From: Streptomyces sp. CoH27
Lineage (GTDB): Bacteria > Actinomycetota > Actinomycetes > Streptomycetales > Streptomycetaceae
Reading direction: 5' to 3'
Assembly: GCF_020181035.1 (NCBI RefSeq)
Contig: NZ_JAIQYY010000011.1
Location: 124,001 to 188,000 of the forward strand
DNA length: 64,000 nucleotides
Shown: one piece after another, positions 49,845 to 58,825 of the stretch
Position numbering within the stretch: position 1 is the stretch's first letter
Layout of the letters: every line of letters begins with the position of its first letter
The notes under the pieces: generated by a model
What the model saw: the letters and a program-made list of their open reading frames with translations, nothing else
The model's database searches: none
Told to the model about the DNA's origin: nothing
Program-made: the position numbers and the translations under genes

Positions 49845-50322
49845 GCCCGGCTTTCCAGCACCTCGGCGGACGGCTCGAAGCCGGAGCGGCGGCAGAGCGG
49901 GACGCTGCGTTCCGACGGCCGCACGATCAGGACCTCCAGACCCTGCTCGCGGGCGTGCGCGCGCAGGGCGGCCGGCAGACGGGCGCCCAGGCCGCGGCCG
50001 CGGTGGTCCGCGGTGACGTAGAGGTTCGTCACGTACCCGAAGGGTGTGTTGTCCTCGTACGGCTCGGGGACGCGCTCCACGAGGTGCAGGAAGACATGAC
50101 CGTGCAGGGTGCCCGCGTGCTCCGCGACCCACGCCTGCCGGCGGCCGTCGGCCGGCCGCTCGGCGATCCACCGGTCGGCCTCGGCCACCGGACCCGGTTC
50201 CCACCGGACCCGGTTCCCGCCGCGGCCCCTCGTGGTCCTCCTGCTTGAAGGCCCAGCGCAGCCGGGCCGGTTCGGGTGCGCCCGAGGGGGACCGCACGGC
50301 GCGCCTGGAAGTCGGTCGTCAT
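49841..50322 (-). pseudogene. GNAT acetyltransferase broken by two frameshifts
   Basis: A GNAT gene is spread over three frames. The N-terminus MTTDFQARRAVP starts at 50322. The sequence then continues as APEPARLRWAFKQEDHEG in a second frame after one extra base in a G5/C5 run (50286-50290). It resumes as AEADRWIAERPADG..YVTADHRGRGLGARL in a third frame after a 16-base tandem duplication (50187-50218). Removing one C and one 16-base copy restores a single frame of about 154 residues, normal for the family. The acetyl-CoA loop HRGRGLGARLP is intact. The remaining open part (50188 to 49841, 115 residues) lacks the N-terminal strands. Sequencing error is possible for the C-run but unlikely for the duplication. 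Confidence 0.85.
50187..50218. repeat. 16-base tandem duplication in the acetyltransferase pseudogene
   Basis: ACCGGACCCGGTTCCC occurs twice in a row (50187-50202 and 50203-50218). Sixteen is not a multiple of three, so it shifts the frame. Confidence 0.95.
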
Positions 50323-50385
50323 GCCGGGAGTCTCGCGGACGCGCCGGGCCGACGGCATCCGGGTCTTCCGTGCCCGGACACCGCT

Positions 50386-50415
50386 GTGCCCCGGCCGGGA
50401 CTGCGGCCGGGGCAC
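50386..50415 (-). terminator. Terminator after prcA
   Basis: GTGCCCCGGCC and GGCCGGGGCAC pair around eight bases, 25 bases past the prcA stop. Confidence 0.75.
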
Positions 50416-50439
50416 ACCTGAGCGGCAGGGGGTGGCGGG

Positions 50440-51195
50440 CTACTCCTCCCCGGACTCCTCGGGCTCCTCGGCGGTCTCCGCCTCGGTGGCCCCGCCGTCC
50501 GCCTCCAGCAGACGGGCGAGCTGGCGGCCGACGATGCGCTTGAACTTGCGCTTCTGCGGACGTGTGCGGTCCAGCACCGCGACCTCCAGGCGATCGGCGG
50601 GGATCTCCCGCTGGGTGCCGTTGGGGTCGCGGGACAGGGCCTTCACAGCGAGCTGCAGCGCCTCGGCCAGGGTCATGCCGTCGCGGTGCTCGCGGTCCAG
50701 ATAGGTGCTGATCTGCTCCGGGTTGCCACCGACCGCGACCGAGCCGTGCTCGTCCACGATGGAGCCGTCATGCGGCAGCCGGTAGATCTGGTCGCCCTCG
50801 GCGGTCTCCCCCACCTCGGCGACGATCAGCTCCACCTCGTACGGCTTCTCGGCGGCCGAGGAGAAGATCGTGCCCAGCGTCTGGGCGTAGACGTTGGCGA
50901 GGCCACGGGCGGTGACGTCGTCGCGGTCGTAGGTGTAGCCGCGCAGGTCGGCGTAGCGGACGCCGCCGATGCGCAGGTTCTCGTACTCGTTGTACTTGCC
51001 GGCGGCGGCGAAGCCGATCCGGTCGTAGATCTCGCTGAACTTGTGCAGCGCGCGGGACGGGTTCTCGCCGACGAACACGATGCCGTCGGCGTACTGCAGC
51101 ACGACGAGGCTGCGGCCGCGGGCGATGCCCTTGCGGGCGTACTCGGCCCGGTCGGCCATGGCCTGCTGGGGTGAGACATAGAACGGCGTCGACAC
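50440..51195 (-). CDS. prcA: 20S proteasome alpha subunit
   Basis: A 251-residue alpha subunit. Its heptameric outer rings form the gate and docking surface for Arc. The N-terminus (MSTPFYVSPQQAMADRAEYA) and KGIARGRSLVVLQYADGIVFV match the family. The C-terminal tail is acidic (TEAETAEEPEESGEE), as in other Streptomyces. GTG at 51195 is the start. It follows prcB by 63 bases in the same operon. Confidence 0.98.
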   Translation of the reverse strand: MSTPFYVSPQQAMADRAEYARKGIARGRSLVVLQYADGIVFVGENPSRALHKFSEIYDRIGFAAAGKYNEYENLRIGGVRYADLRGYTYDRDDVTARGLANVYAQTLGTIFSSAAEKPYEVELIVAEVGETAEGDQIYRLPHDGSIVDEHGSVAVGGNPEQISTYLDREHRDGMTLAEALQLAVKALSRDPNGTQREIPADRLEVAVLDRTRPQKRKFKRIVGRQLARLLEADGGATEAETAEEPEESGEE

Positions 51196-51258
51196 CGGTT
51201 ATCCGTCCCTTTCTGTCATGGTCACTGGATCACCTTGATAAGAACCGGGGCCGCTGCC

Positions 51259-52104
51259 TCAGAGCAGGGCGGCCTTGGGGCCGTCGGGCTCCTCCAGGCG
51301 GCGCTGGAGCACCGCGCGGGAGAGCTCCGAGGACTCGTCCTCGGTGAGCCGGCGGAAGCCGTCCTCGGTGATCACGGTGATGATCGGGTAGATCCGGCGG
51401 GCGACATCGGGACCACCGGTCGCCGAGTCGTCGTCTGCCGCGTCGTAGAGGGCCTGGACCACCAGCGTGGTGGCCTGCTCCTCGGTCAGGTCGTCACGGA
51501 ACAGCTTCTTCATCGCACCGCGCGCGAAGATCGAGCCGGAGCCCGTCGCCGCGAAGTTGTGCTCCTCGCTGCGGCCGCCCGTGACGTCGTAGGAGAAGAT
51601 GCGCCCCTTCTCGCGGTCCAGGTCGTACCCCGCGAAGAGGGGGACCACGGCGAGGCCCTGCATGGCCATGCCGAGGTTGGAGCGGATCATCGTCGACAGC
51701 CGGTTCGCCTTGCCCTCCAGAGACAGCTGGGCGCCCTCGACCTTCTCGAAGTGCTCCAGCTCCAGCTGGAAGAGCTTGACCATCTCCACGGCGAGACCCG
51801 CGGTGCCGGCGATGCCGACCGCCGAGTACTCGTCCGCCGGGAACACCTTCTCGATGTCCCGCTGGGCGATGACGTTGCCCATCGTCGCCCGCCGGTCACC
51901 GGCGAGCACCACGCCTCCGGGGAACGTCACGCCCACGATGGTCGTGCCGTGCGGCGCCTCGATCACGCCCTGGGTGGGCGGCAGCTGCCGGTTGCCGGGC
52001 AGCAGCTCGGGCTGGTGCTCGGAGAGGAAGTCCATGAACGAAGAAGAGCCTGGCGTCAGGAAGGCAGCTGGTAGACGCCCGGTGCCACGAGTATTGGCTT
52101 CCAC
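51259..52104 (-). CDS. prcB: 20S proteasome beta subunit (catalytic)
   Basis: A 281-residue precursor. The propeptide of 53 residues is removed to expose the catalytic Thr54 (PHG-TTIVGVTFPGGVVLAGDRRAT). The Lys of the active site is in the propagated fold (DEYSAVGIAG region and the GDRRATMGN strand). GTG at 52104 (VEANTRG) is preceded by AAGGAAA and gives the known start of the S. coelicolor protein. It is the second gene of the locus after pup, with a 201-base gap that holds a gene remnant. Confidence 0.98.
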   Translation of the reverse strand: MEANTRGTGRLPAAFLTPGSSSFMDFLSEHQPELLPGNRQLPPTQGVIEAPHGTTIVGVTFPGGVVLAGDRRATMGNVIAQRDIEKVFPADEYSAVGIAGTAGLAVEMVKLFQLELEHFEKVEGAQLSLEGKANRLSTMIRSNLGMAMQGLAVVPLFAGYDLDREKGRIFSYDVTGGRSEEHNFAATGSGSIFARGAMKKLFRDDLTEEQATTLVVQALYDAADDDSATGGPDVARRIYPIITVITEDGFRRLTEDESSELSRAVLQRRLEEPDGPKAALL

Positions 52105-52258
52105 AAGTTTCCTTCCACGTAAGCGATATGCCACGGACCCTACCCGGGTCGGGGCGGTGATCCACATGCCCGGCGGACCCTGTGCCGGGAACGAAGACTG
52201 CTCGCGGACCGGACTCCTCCGGCCGCGAGCAGCGCTTCGTCGTCCGCTCATCGGCCAC
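52105..52258 (-). pseudogene. Remnant of an HNH (endonuclease VII-like) gene between pup and prcB
   Basis: From a GTG at 52258 the frame reads ADERTTKRCSRPEES, then GHVDHRPDPGRVRGISL. The first block looks like the start of recombination endonuclease VII proteins (KRCxxC..), and the second like their VDHDHxTGxVRGLLC core, with about 60 residues missing between and the C-terminus absent. The rest of the frame runs into prcB. From memory S. coelicolor has one gene between prcB and pup. The case rests on short matches only; random coding noise is the alternative. Confidence 0.4.
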
Positions 52259-52305
52259 TCACGACTCCCCCACCCTCGAACCTTTGATTCGAAGGCAAGG
52301 ACGGG

Positions 52306-52524
52306 CTACTGTCCGCCCTTTTGTACGAAGGAGCGCACGAAGTCCTCGGCGTTCTCCTCCAGGACGTCATCGATCTCGTCCAGGACGGAGTCCACGTCGT
52401 CGGACAGCTTCTCGTGGCGCTCCTTGAGGTCTCCCTGGGCCTGCGCGTCCTGCGCCTGCTCCTCGACCTCTTCGGTGGAGCGTGTGGCCTTCTGCTGGCC
52501 GCCGCCGGTGTCCTTGGTTGACAT
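52306..52524 (-). CDS. pup: Prokaryotic ubiquitin-like protein Pup
   Basis: A 72-residue disordered, acidic tag protein. It has the conserved C-terminal half (RHEKLSDDVDSVLDEIDDVL, ENAEDFVRSFVQKGGQ) that forms a helix in the Arc coiled coil. It ends in Gly-Gly-Gln, so Dop must deamidate the terminal Gln to Glu before PafA can ligate it. ATG at 52524 follows GTGAGGG. It has the usual place between dop and prcBA. Confidence 0.98.
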   Translation of the reverse strand: MSTKDTGGGQQKATRSTEEVEEQAQDAQAQGDLKERHEKLSDDVDSVLDEIDDVLEENAEDFVRSFVQKGGQ

Positions 52525-52697
52525 AACCCTCACCCCGCTCAGTTCGCCTGCCGATCGGTGATGATCAGACCCTACAAGCCGGGTCCGACATCGTCCCCGC
52601 AGTTTCCACAACGTGCGGGGACCACCTCGATGATTCCCGGGCGGTGGGATTTCCACCCTGTCCGCCCGGGCTGGAACGGGTACCCCGCCGGCCGCTC

Positions 52698-54209
52698 TCA
52701 GCCGCCCGACAGCACCCTGACCAGGTCTTCCGCCGTGCGGCAGCGGTCCAGCAGCTCCTTGACGTGATTTCGCGTTCCGCGTAGCGGTTCCAGGGTTGGG
52801 ACGCGCTGGAGGGAGTCGCGGCCGGGGAGGTCGAAGATGACCGAGTCCCAGCTCGCGGCGGCCACGTCGTCCGCGTACTGCTCCAAGCAGCGGCCGCGGA
52901 AGTACGCGCGCGTGTCCTCCGGCGGCCTCGTACGGGCCCGGTCGACCTCGGACTCGTCCAGCAGCCGCTTCATGCGTCCGCGGGCCGCCAGACGGTTGTA
53001 GAGGCCCTTCTCGGCCCGTACGTCGGCGTACTGGAGGTCGAGGAGGTGGAGCTTGGCGGCGTCCCAGTCGAGGCCGTCGCGGCGCCGGTAGCCCTCCATC
53101 AGCTCCCGCTTGGCGACCCAGTCCAGCTCGCCGGCCAGACTCATCGGGTCGTTCTCCAGCCGGTTGAGCGTGTCCTCCCAGCGGCTCAGAACGTCCTTGG
53201 TCTGCTCGTCCGCGTCCGCGCCGTAGCGCTCCTCGACGTACTTGCGGGACAGCTCGAAGTACTCCATCTGCAACTGGACCGCGGTGAGTGTGCGGCCGCT
53301 GCGGAGCGTGACCAGGCGCTTGAGGCCGGGGTCGTGGGAGACCTGGTGGAGGGTGCGCACGGGCTGGTCGACCGCCAGGTCCACCGCGATGAAACCGTCC
53401 TCGATCATGGAGAGCACCAGGGCGGTCGTGCCCAGCTTCAGGTACGTCGAGATCTCGGACAGGTTCGCGTCGCCGATGATCACGTGCAGCCGGCGGTACT
53501 TCTCGGCGTCGGCGTGCGGCTCGTCGCGGGTGTTGATGATCGGGCGCTTCAGCGTCGTCTCCAGGCCGACCTCGACCTCGAAGTAGTCCGCGCGCTGGCT
53601 GAGCTGGAAGCCGTGCTCGTGCCCGTCCTGGCCGATGCCGACGCGGCCCGCTCCGGCGAAGACCTGACGGGAGACGAAGAACGGCGTCAGGTGGCGCACG
53701 ATGTCCGAGAAGGGGGTCTCCCGCTTCATCAGGTAGTTCTCGTGCGTCCCGTAGGAGGCGCCCTTGTTGTCGGTGTTGTTCTTGTAAAGGTGGATCGGCT
53801 GGGCGCCGGGGAGCTGCGCAGCCCGCTCGGCGGCCTCGGCCATGATGCGCTCGCCGGCCTTGTCCCACAGCACGGCGTCGCGCGGGTTGGTCACCTCGGG
53901 GGCGCTGTACTCGGGGTGGGCGTGGTCGACGTACAGCCGCGCGCCGTTGGTGAGGATCACATTGGCGAGGCCGATGTCCTCGTCGGTGAGCTGGCTGGCG
54001 TCGGCGGCCTCCCTGGCGAGGTCGAAGCCCCGCGCGTCCCGGAGCGGATTCTCCTCCTCGAAGTCCCAGCGGGCCCGGCGGGCCCGGTGCATCGCCGCCG
54101 CGTAGGCGTTGACGATCTGGGACGAGGTGAGCATGGCATTGGCGTTGGGGTGGCCGGGGACGGAGATCCCGTACTCCGTCTCGATGCCCATTACTCGCCG
54201 TACGGTCAT
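52698..54209 (-). CDS. dop: Deamidase of Pup (Dop, depupylase)
   Basis: A 503-residue PafA paralogue. It deamidates Pup and removes Pup from conjugates. The N-terminus is TVRRVMGIETEYGISVPGH, and further blocks are LYVDHAHPEYSAPEV, LYKNNTDNKGASYGTHENYL, RPIINTRDEPHADAEKYRR and LHVIIGDANLSEIS. ATG at 54209 lies behind AAGGAGG. The gene precedes pup by 173 bases. Confidence 0.97.
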   Translation of the reverse strand: MTVRRVMGIETEYGISVPGHPNANAMLTSSQIVNAYAAAMHRARRARWDFEEENPLRDARGFDLAREAADASQLTDEDIGLANVILTNGARLYVDHAHPEYSAPEVTNPRDAVLWDKAGERIMAEAAERAAQLPGAQPIHLYKNNTDNKGASYGTHENYLMKRETPFSDIVRHLTPFFVSRQVFAGAGRVGIGQDGHEHGFQLSQRADYFEVEVGLETTLKRPIINTRDEPHADAEKYRRLHVIIGDANLSEISTYLKLGTTALVLSMIEDGFIAVDLAVDQPVRTLHQVSHDPGLKRLVTLRSGRTLTAVQLQMEYFELSRKYVEERYGADADEQTKDVLSRWEDTLNRLENDPMSLAGELDWVAKRELMEGYRRRDGLDWDAAKLHLLDLQYADVRAEKGLYNRLAARGRMKRLLDESEVDRARTRPPEDTRAYFRGRCLEQYADDVAAASWDSVIFDLPGRDSLQRVPTLEPLRGTRNHVKELLDRCRTAEDLVRVLSGG

Positions 54210-54409
54210 GCGGCCCTCCTTGCCCGGCGGCACCCTCGGTCGTGGGCGCCGCTCACGTACCGCTGGCGCTCCGGTGCGTGTGCGGTGCCCGTCCCCGCAC
54301 TGCGCGACTCGGCGGTAGGAACGAGCCTAGAACGCCTTTGCGCTGGTGGGGAGATCATTTGCGTCATTGCCTGCTCCGGTCGTGGCCCGTGTCGGCCAGA
54401 AAAACAGAG

Positions 54410-54442
54410 GGCTGCGGGTACCCGGTGAGGGCACCCGCAGCC
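54410..54442 (-). terminator. Intrinsic terminator of arc
   Basis: GGCTGCGGGTGCC and GGTACCCGCAGCC form a stem on the minus strand, followed by CTCTGTTTTTC. It begins nine bases after the arc stop, so arc is transcribed separately from dop. Confidence 0.9.
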
Positions 54443-54451
54443 GCCCTGCTT

Positions 54452-56218
54452 CTACAGGTACTGACCGGTGTTCGCCACCGTGTCGATGGAGCGTCCGGTG
54501 TCCGCGCCCTGCTTTCCGGTGATGAGCGTACGGATGTACACGATCCGTTCGCCCTTCTTTCCGGAGATCCGGGCCCAGTCGTCCGGGTTGGTGGTGTTGG
54601 GCAGGTCCTCGTTCTCCTTGAACTCGTCCACGCAGGCCTGGAGCAGGTGGGAGACGCGGAGACCCTTCTGGCTCTTTTCGAGGAAGTCCTTGATCGCCAT
54701 CTTCTTGGCGCGTCCGACGATGTTCTCGATCATGGCGCCGGAGTTGAAGTCCTTGAAGTAGAGGACTTCCTTGTCGCCGTTGGCGTAGGTGACCTCCAGG
54801 AAGCGGTTCTCCTCGGACTCGGCGTACATGTGCTCGACCGCCGTCTGGATCATGCTCTGGACGGTGGTGGCCTTGTCGCCGCCGTGCTCGCCGAGGTCAT
54901 CGGAGTGCAGCGGGAGGCGCTCGGTGAGGTACTTGCCGAAGATGTCCTTGGCCGCCTCGGCGTCCGGCCGCTCGATCTTGATCTTCACGTCGAGCCGGCC
55001 GGGGCGCAGGATGGCCGGGTCGATCATGTCCTCGCGGTTGGAGGCGCCGATCACGACCACGTTCTGCAGGCCCTCGACACCGTCGATCTCGGCGAGCAGC
55101 TGCGGGACGATGGTGTTCTCCACGTCCGAGCTGACGCCGGAGCCACGGGTGCGGAAGAGGGACTCCATCTCGTCGAAGAAGACGATGACGGGGGTGCCCT
55201 CGCTGGCCTTCTCCCGTGCCCGCTGGAAGACGAGACGGATCTGCCGCTCGGTCTCGCCGACGTACTTGTTGAGCAGCTCGGGACCCTTGATGTTCAGGAA
55301 GAAGCTCTTGCCCGCGGCCTGGCCGGTGACCTCGGCGACCTTCTTGGCCAGCGAGTTCGCGACAGCCTTGGCGATGAGCGTCTTGCCGCAGCCGGGCGGC
55401 CCGTAGAGCAGCACGCCCTTGGGCGGCCGCAGCTCGTGCTCCTTGAACAGGTCGGGGTAGAGGTACGGCAGCTCGACCGCGTCGCGGATGGCCTCGATCT
55501 GGTTGCCGAGACCGCCGATCTGCTCGTAGCCGATGTCCGGGACCTCTTCGAGGACGAGCTCCTCGACCTCGCTCTTGGGCACGACCTCGTAGACGTAGCC
55601 GGAGCGGGGTTCGAGCAGCAGGGCGTCGCCGGCGCGGATGGTGGTGCCGAGCAGCGGCTCGGCGAGCCGCACCACCCGTTCCTCGTCGGTGTGCCCCAGC
55701 ACGAGGGCGCGCTCGCCGTCCTCCAGGATCTCCTTGAGGGTGACGATGTCGCCGACGCTCTCGAACTCCATGGCCTCGACCACGTTGAGCGCCTCGTTGA
55801 GCATGACCTCCTGGCCGCGCCGCAGATCGTCCAGGTCGACACTCGGGCTGACGTTCACCCGGAGCTTGCGGCCGCCGGTGAAGATGTCGGCGGTGCCGTC
55901 CTCGTTCGCCTGCAGGAAGACTCCGAAGCCGGCCGGCGGCTGGGCGAGCCGGTCGACCTCCTCCTTGAGGGCCACGATCTGGTCGCGGGCCTCGCGGAGG
56001 GTGTTGGCCAGTCGTTCGTTCTGGGCGGACACGCCGGCCAGGTTGGTCTGCAGCTCGACGATCCGCTCTTCGAGAATCCTCGTGTGTCGCGGAGAGTCGG
56101 CGAGCTTGCGTCGCAGGACGGCGATCTCCTGCTCAAGGTAGGCGATCTGCCCGGCCGGGTCGTCGGACCCTCGTCCCGGGCGGATGCCGCGGTTCATGTC
56201 GTCGTCGTGGGCTGCCAC
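54452..56218 (-). CDS. arc: Proteasome-associated AAA ATPase Arc (Mpa)
   Basis: A 588-residue hexameric unfoldase. The N-terminal coiled coil (about 25-80, IAYLEQEIAVLRRKLAD, RILEERIVELQTNLAGV) binds Pup, followed by two OB folds and one AAA domain with Walker A GPPGCGKT and Walker B VIVFFDEMESLF, and sensor region ASNREDMIDPAILRPGRLD. The protein ends GQYL, the motif that docks into the PrcA ring. GTG at 56218 (VAAHDDD) follows GGAGGAGG. A TAGGGT -10 at 56257-56262 with TTTCAA 16 bases upstream fits as promoter. Confidence 0.98.
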   Translation of the reverse strand: MAAHDDDMNRGIRPGRGSDDPAGQIAYLEQEIAVLRRKLADSPRHTRILEERIVELQTNLAGVSAQNERLANTLREARDQIVALKEEVDRLAQPPAGFGVFLQANEDGTADIFTGGRKLRVNVSPSVDLDDLRRGQEVMLNEALNVVEAMEFESVGDIVTLKEILEDGERALVLGHTDEERVVRLAEPLLGTTIRAGDALLLEPRSGYVYEVVPKSEVEELVLEEVPDIGYEQIGGLGNQIEAIRDAVELPYLYPDLFKEHELRPPKGVLLYGPPGCGKTLIAKAVANSLAKKVAEVTGQAAGKSFFLNIKGPELLNKYVGETERQIRLVFQRAREKASEGTPVIVFFDEMESLFRTRGSGVSSDVENTIVPQLLAEIDGVEGLQNVVVIGASNREDMIDPAILRPGRLDVKIKIERPDAEAAKDIFGKYLTERLPLHSDDLGEHGGDKATTVQSMIQTAVEHMYAESEENRFLEVTYANGDKEVLYFKDFNSGAMIENIVGRAKKMAIKDFLEKSQKGLRVSHLLQACVDEFKENEDLPNTTNPDDWARISGKKGERIVYIRTLITGKQGADTGRSIDTVANTGQYL

Positions 56219-56763
56219 GGTCCTCACCTCCTCCAAGGGGAGCTGGACGCTTCCAGACCCTACCTGGGTGGGTGTCGATTGAAACCCCTAGATCACCAAG
56301 ACTGTCAAGGTGTGTCGTCGGTCACCCGGTGCGCTCTCCCTCGCACGGAGGGGATACCCACTCAACGTGATGTGGAAGCGGTTTGTTCCAGGCATCGCGT
56401 GGTCGAAACCCTTCAAGGATGGCCGGAGTTGACCGGTCCGGGCCGGTCGGCCCGCACGCGGGCAGCCCGCGGCACGCTCTTACGATCATCACGCAGAGCG
56501 ACGGTCCGGGCGGACGGTGTCACCGCCGGTCCGGCCTGAAGTGGTCGTTCCTGTGGCCGGGACTCCCCCGTCCTGGCCGGGACTCCCCGATCCCGGTCGG
56601 GCGGTCGTACCCGAGCGGGATCGGGCGGAAACCCGGTCACCGGCGGAACAAGGCCCAAATGCGGCGGAGGTAGGGTCGAGGGACGTTCGACAGCCGCTGG
56701 AGCGGACCCGGCCGGCGCCAGGCCCCGGCCGCCCGGCGAACCGGAAGGGCAGGAGAAGTGACC
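56219..56763. other. Long divergent promoter region between arc and ferredoxin
   Basis: No supported gene in 545 bases; the short open frames here have no family-like sequence. It holds the arc promoter and that of the ferredoxin. TGGCCGGGACTCCCC occurs twice with a 20-base period (56554-56568, 56574-56588), of unknown role. A second TAGGGT hexamer lies about 90 bases before the ferredoxin. Confidence 0.5.
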
Positions 56764-57060
56764 GTGCAGCAGGAGGCCCCGGGCGGCGAGGCGCTGGAGG
56801 TCTGGATCGACCAGGACCTGTGTACCGGCGACGGGATCTGCGCCCAGTACGCCCCCGAGGTGTTCGAGCTGGACATCGACGGGCTGGCCTATGTGAAGGG
56901 CGCGGACGACGAGCTGCTCCAGTCCGCGGGGGCGACGACTCCCGTACCGCTGCCGCTGCTCACGGACGTGGTGGACTCGGCGAAGGAGTGTCCCGGCGAG
57001 TGCATCCATGTGCGCCGCGTTTCGGACAAGGTCGAGGTGTACGGGCCCGACGCGGAGTGA
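56764..57060 (+). CDS. Small 3Fe-4S-type ferredoxin
   Basis: About 98 residues. A cluster-binding set with Cys in DLCTGDGICAQYAPEVFEL (C-x5-C) and a second pair in AKECPGECIHV (C-x3-C) fits the single-cluster ferredoxins that feed electrons to P450s in actinomycetes. GTG at 56764 is better spaced from AGGAGA than GTG at 56758 (six bases upstream), which would add two residues. A possible partner is the conservon P450, but it is 23 kb away, so there is no real evidence. Confidence 0.9.
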   Translation: MQQEAPGGEALEVWIDQDLCTGDGICAQYAPEVFELDIDGLAYVKGADDELLQSAGATTPVPLPLLTDVVDSAKECPGECIHVRRVSDKVEVYGPDAE

Positions 57061-57091
57061 GTCCGGCCGGGCCCGGTGCCGGGCGTCCGGG

Positions 57092-57664
57092 TCAGACGCC
57101 GCGGGCCGCTCCGGGCGAGGAGCGTATGAACGCGCTGCCGTTCCACTGCCACTTGGCCGGGGTCTTCAGGTCCGGGCAGCAGTTGGGCACGGCGTCCGAG
57201 GAGTAGCCGAGCAGGGTCGCGCCGACCGCACGCGCGCGCAGCGAGAAGTCCGTGACGGTCAGCCGGTCCTGCGGCTTCACGAGCGTGGCGACCACGCGGG
57301 GCGTGCCGCCGTCGGACGGGCGGGTGATGACGTAGACCCCGTCCGGCGGGGTGCCCATGGAGGAGTCGCAGTGCACCACCGCGACCGTCTCCGGTCTGCC
57401 GTCGCCGTCCAGGTCCCCGCTGGCCTGCTTCGCCACCACCGCCTTCACCGGGCCGCAGTTCAGCGGGAACTCCACGCCGTTGGTGCCGGGCGGTGCGACG
57501 GCCACATGGACGGTCTTGGGCTGTGCGCCGGTGGCGGCCGTGGCCGAGCCGGGCTGCACGACGGAGGACAGGGCCACGACGCCGGCGACGGCCGTGGCGG
57601 TGGCGACCCAGTGGATGGGCCTGGTGTGGGTGTGGGCGAGCTCCGGAACGGCGGATTGCTGCAC
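57092..57664 (-). CDS. Secreted protein with one FG-GAP/VCBS-like motif
   Basis: A 190-residue exported protein of unknown function. The signal peptide is predicted over residues 15-45 (IHWVATATAVAGVVALSS..SATAA). A SGDLDGDGRPETVAVVHCD motif is of the calcium-binding FG-GAP/VCBS type but stands alone. Two cysteine sets (LNCGPV, NCCPDL) may form disulphides. GTG at 57664 is preceded by GGAGA. It converges on the ferredoxin gene. Confidence 0.7.
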   Translation of the reverse strand: MQQSAVPELAHTHTRPIHWVATATAVAGVVALSSVVQPGSATAATGAQPKTVHVAVAPPGTNGVEFPLNCGPVKAVVAKQASGDLDGDGRPETVAVVHCDSSMGTPPDGVYVITRPSDGGTPRVVATLVKPQDRLTVTDFSLRARAVGATLLGYSSDAVPNCCPDLKTPAKWQWNGSAFIRSSPGAARGV

Positions 57665-57810
57665 GAGGAGTGTCTCCTGTGAGGGCTGTGCCGGTGGGGG
57701 GGTGGCCAGCATGGTGCCACACGTCACAACCCGGGGGAACGGCGGGGTCCGAGGTTACGAACACGGGCCGCCGGGATTGCTCGGTTTGTGGCACCCCTGC
57801 CAACAGAAAG

Positions 57811-57858
57811 GCGCTGTGGCCGAGTTCCGGAGGCTTTCCGGGAACTCGGCCGCAGCGC
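57811..57858 (-). terminator. trmI: Large terminator hairpin after trmI
   Basis: GCGCTG..GGCCGAGTTCC pairs with GGAACTCGGCC..CAGCGC, about 30 bases after the trmI stop. No U-tract. Confidence 0.75.
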
Positions 57859-57887
57859 CCGTACGTTGGCTGCGGTACGCGGCCGCG

Positions 57888-58787
57888 TCAGCGGCCGCCT
57901 CCGTCGGCGTTGGGACCGGCGTAGTCCTCGCCGTAGGCGCCCTTGGCGGGGCGGCGGCGGCGCATGGGCGGCTCGACGCCGTCCGCGAGGCGGCGGGCGG
58001 TGAGCAGGAAGCCGGTGTGGCCGATCATCCGGTGGTCCGGGCGGACGGCCAGGCCCTCGATGTGCCAGTTGCGGATCATGGTCTCCCAGGCGGTCGGCTC
58101 GTTGAAGCAGCCGATCTCCCGGATGGACTCCACGGTCCGGGCGAGCTGGGTGGTGGTGGCCACGTAGCAGCACAGGATGCCGCCGGGGACCAGCGCCTTG
58201 GAGACGGCCTCCAGGCACTCCCAGGGGGCGAGCATGTCGAGGATGACGCGGTCGACGTCGGTGTCGGACAGGTTGTCCTGGAGGTCGCCGACGGTGAGCT
58301 GCCAGGCGGGGTGCGGGCCGCCGAAGTAGCGCTCCACGTTCGCTTGCGCGATCTCCGCGAAGTCCTCGCGGCGCTCGTAGGAGTGCAGCATGCCCTGGTC
58401 GCCGATGGCGCGCAGCAGGAAACTGCTGAGCGAGCCGGAGCCGACGCCGGCCTCCACGACGCGCGCGCCGGGGAAGATGTCGGCGAAGGCGAGGATCTGC
58501 CCCGCGTCCTTCGGGTACACGACGGCTGCCCCGCGGGGCATGGACAGGACGTAGTCGGGGAGCAGGGGGCGCAGCGCGAGATAGGCCACGTTGCCGGTGG
58601 TGCGGACAACGCTGCCCTCGGGAGCACCGATCAGTTCGTCGTGCGGGAAGGAGCCCTTGTGGGTGTGGAAGTTCTTCCCGGCTTCGAGCGTGAACGTGTA
58701 GTGGCGGCCCTTGGGGTCGGTCAGCTGAACCTGGTCCCCGACCTTGAAGGGCCCGCGCCTGCGGGCGGCACCGGTCGGTTCGGACAT
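57888..58787 (-). CDS. trmI: tRNA (adenine-58-N1)-methyltransferase TrmI
   Basis: A 299-residue class I SAM methyltransferase that makes m1A58 in the T-loop. The N-terminal beta domain (FKVGDQVQLTDPKGRHYTFTL) is followed by the Rossmann domain with the SAM site VVEAGVGSGSLSSFLLRAIG, the acidic ERREDF, and DRVILDMLAPWECLE (catalytic D-M-x-x-P). In M. tuberculosis Rv2118c lies near the same nuclease and mpa genes. It follows the M50 protease gene by 38 bases on the same strand. Confidence 0.96.
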   Translation of the reverse strand: MSEPTGAARRRGPFKVGDQVQLTDPKGRHYTFTLEAGKNFHTHKGSFPHDELIGAPEGSVVRTTGNVAYLALRPLLPDYVLSMPRGAAVVYPKDAGQILAFADIFPGARVVEAGVGSGSLSSFLLRAIGDQGMLHSYERREDFAEIAQANVERYFGGPHPAWQLTVGDLQDNLSDTDVDRVILDMLAPWECLEAVSKALVPGGILCCYVATTTQLARTVESIREIGCFNEPTAWETMIRNWHIEGLAVRPDHRMIGHTGFLLTARRLADGVEPPMRRRRPAKGAYGEDYAGPNADGGGR

Positions 58788-58825
58788 GTGAACAGACTAC
58801 CGGGGTTTGTGGGGGCCGCCGACCA

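Noticed and set aside
49841..50188. Intact 115-residue acetyltransferase
   Set aside because: It lacks the first strands of the GNAT fold, which are present upstream in two other frames; it is the tail of a frameshifted gene.
56383..56673. 96-codon frame between arc and the ferredoxin
   Set aside because: Low-complexity Arg/Pro/Gly sequence, no ribosome site, no third-position GC bias; it lies in the divergent promoter region.
56764..57060. Ferredoxin as electron donor of the conservon P450
   Set aside because: The genes are 23 kb apart in different operons; nothing in the sequence links them.
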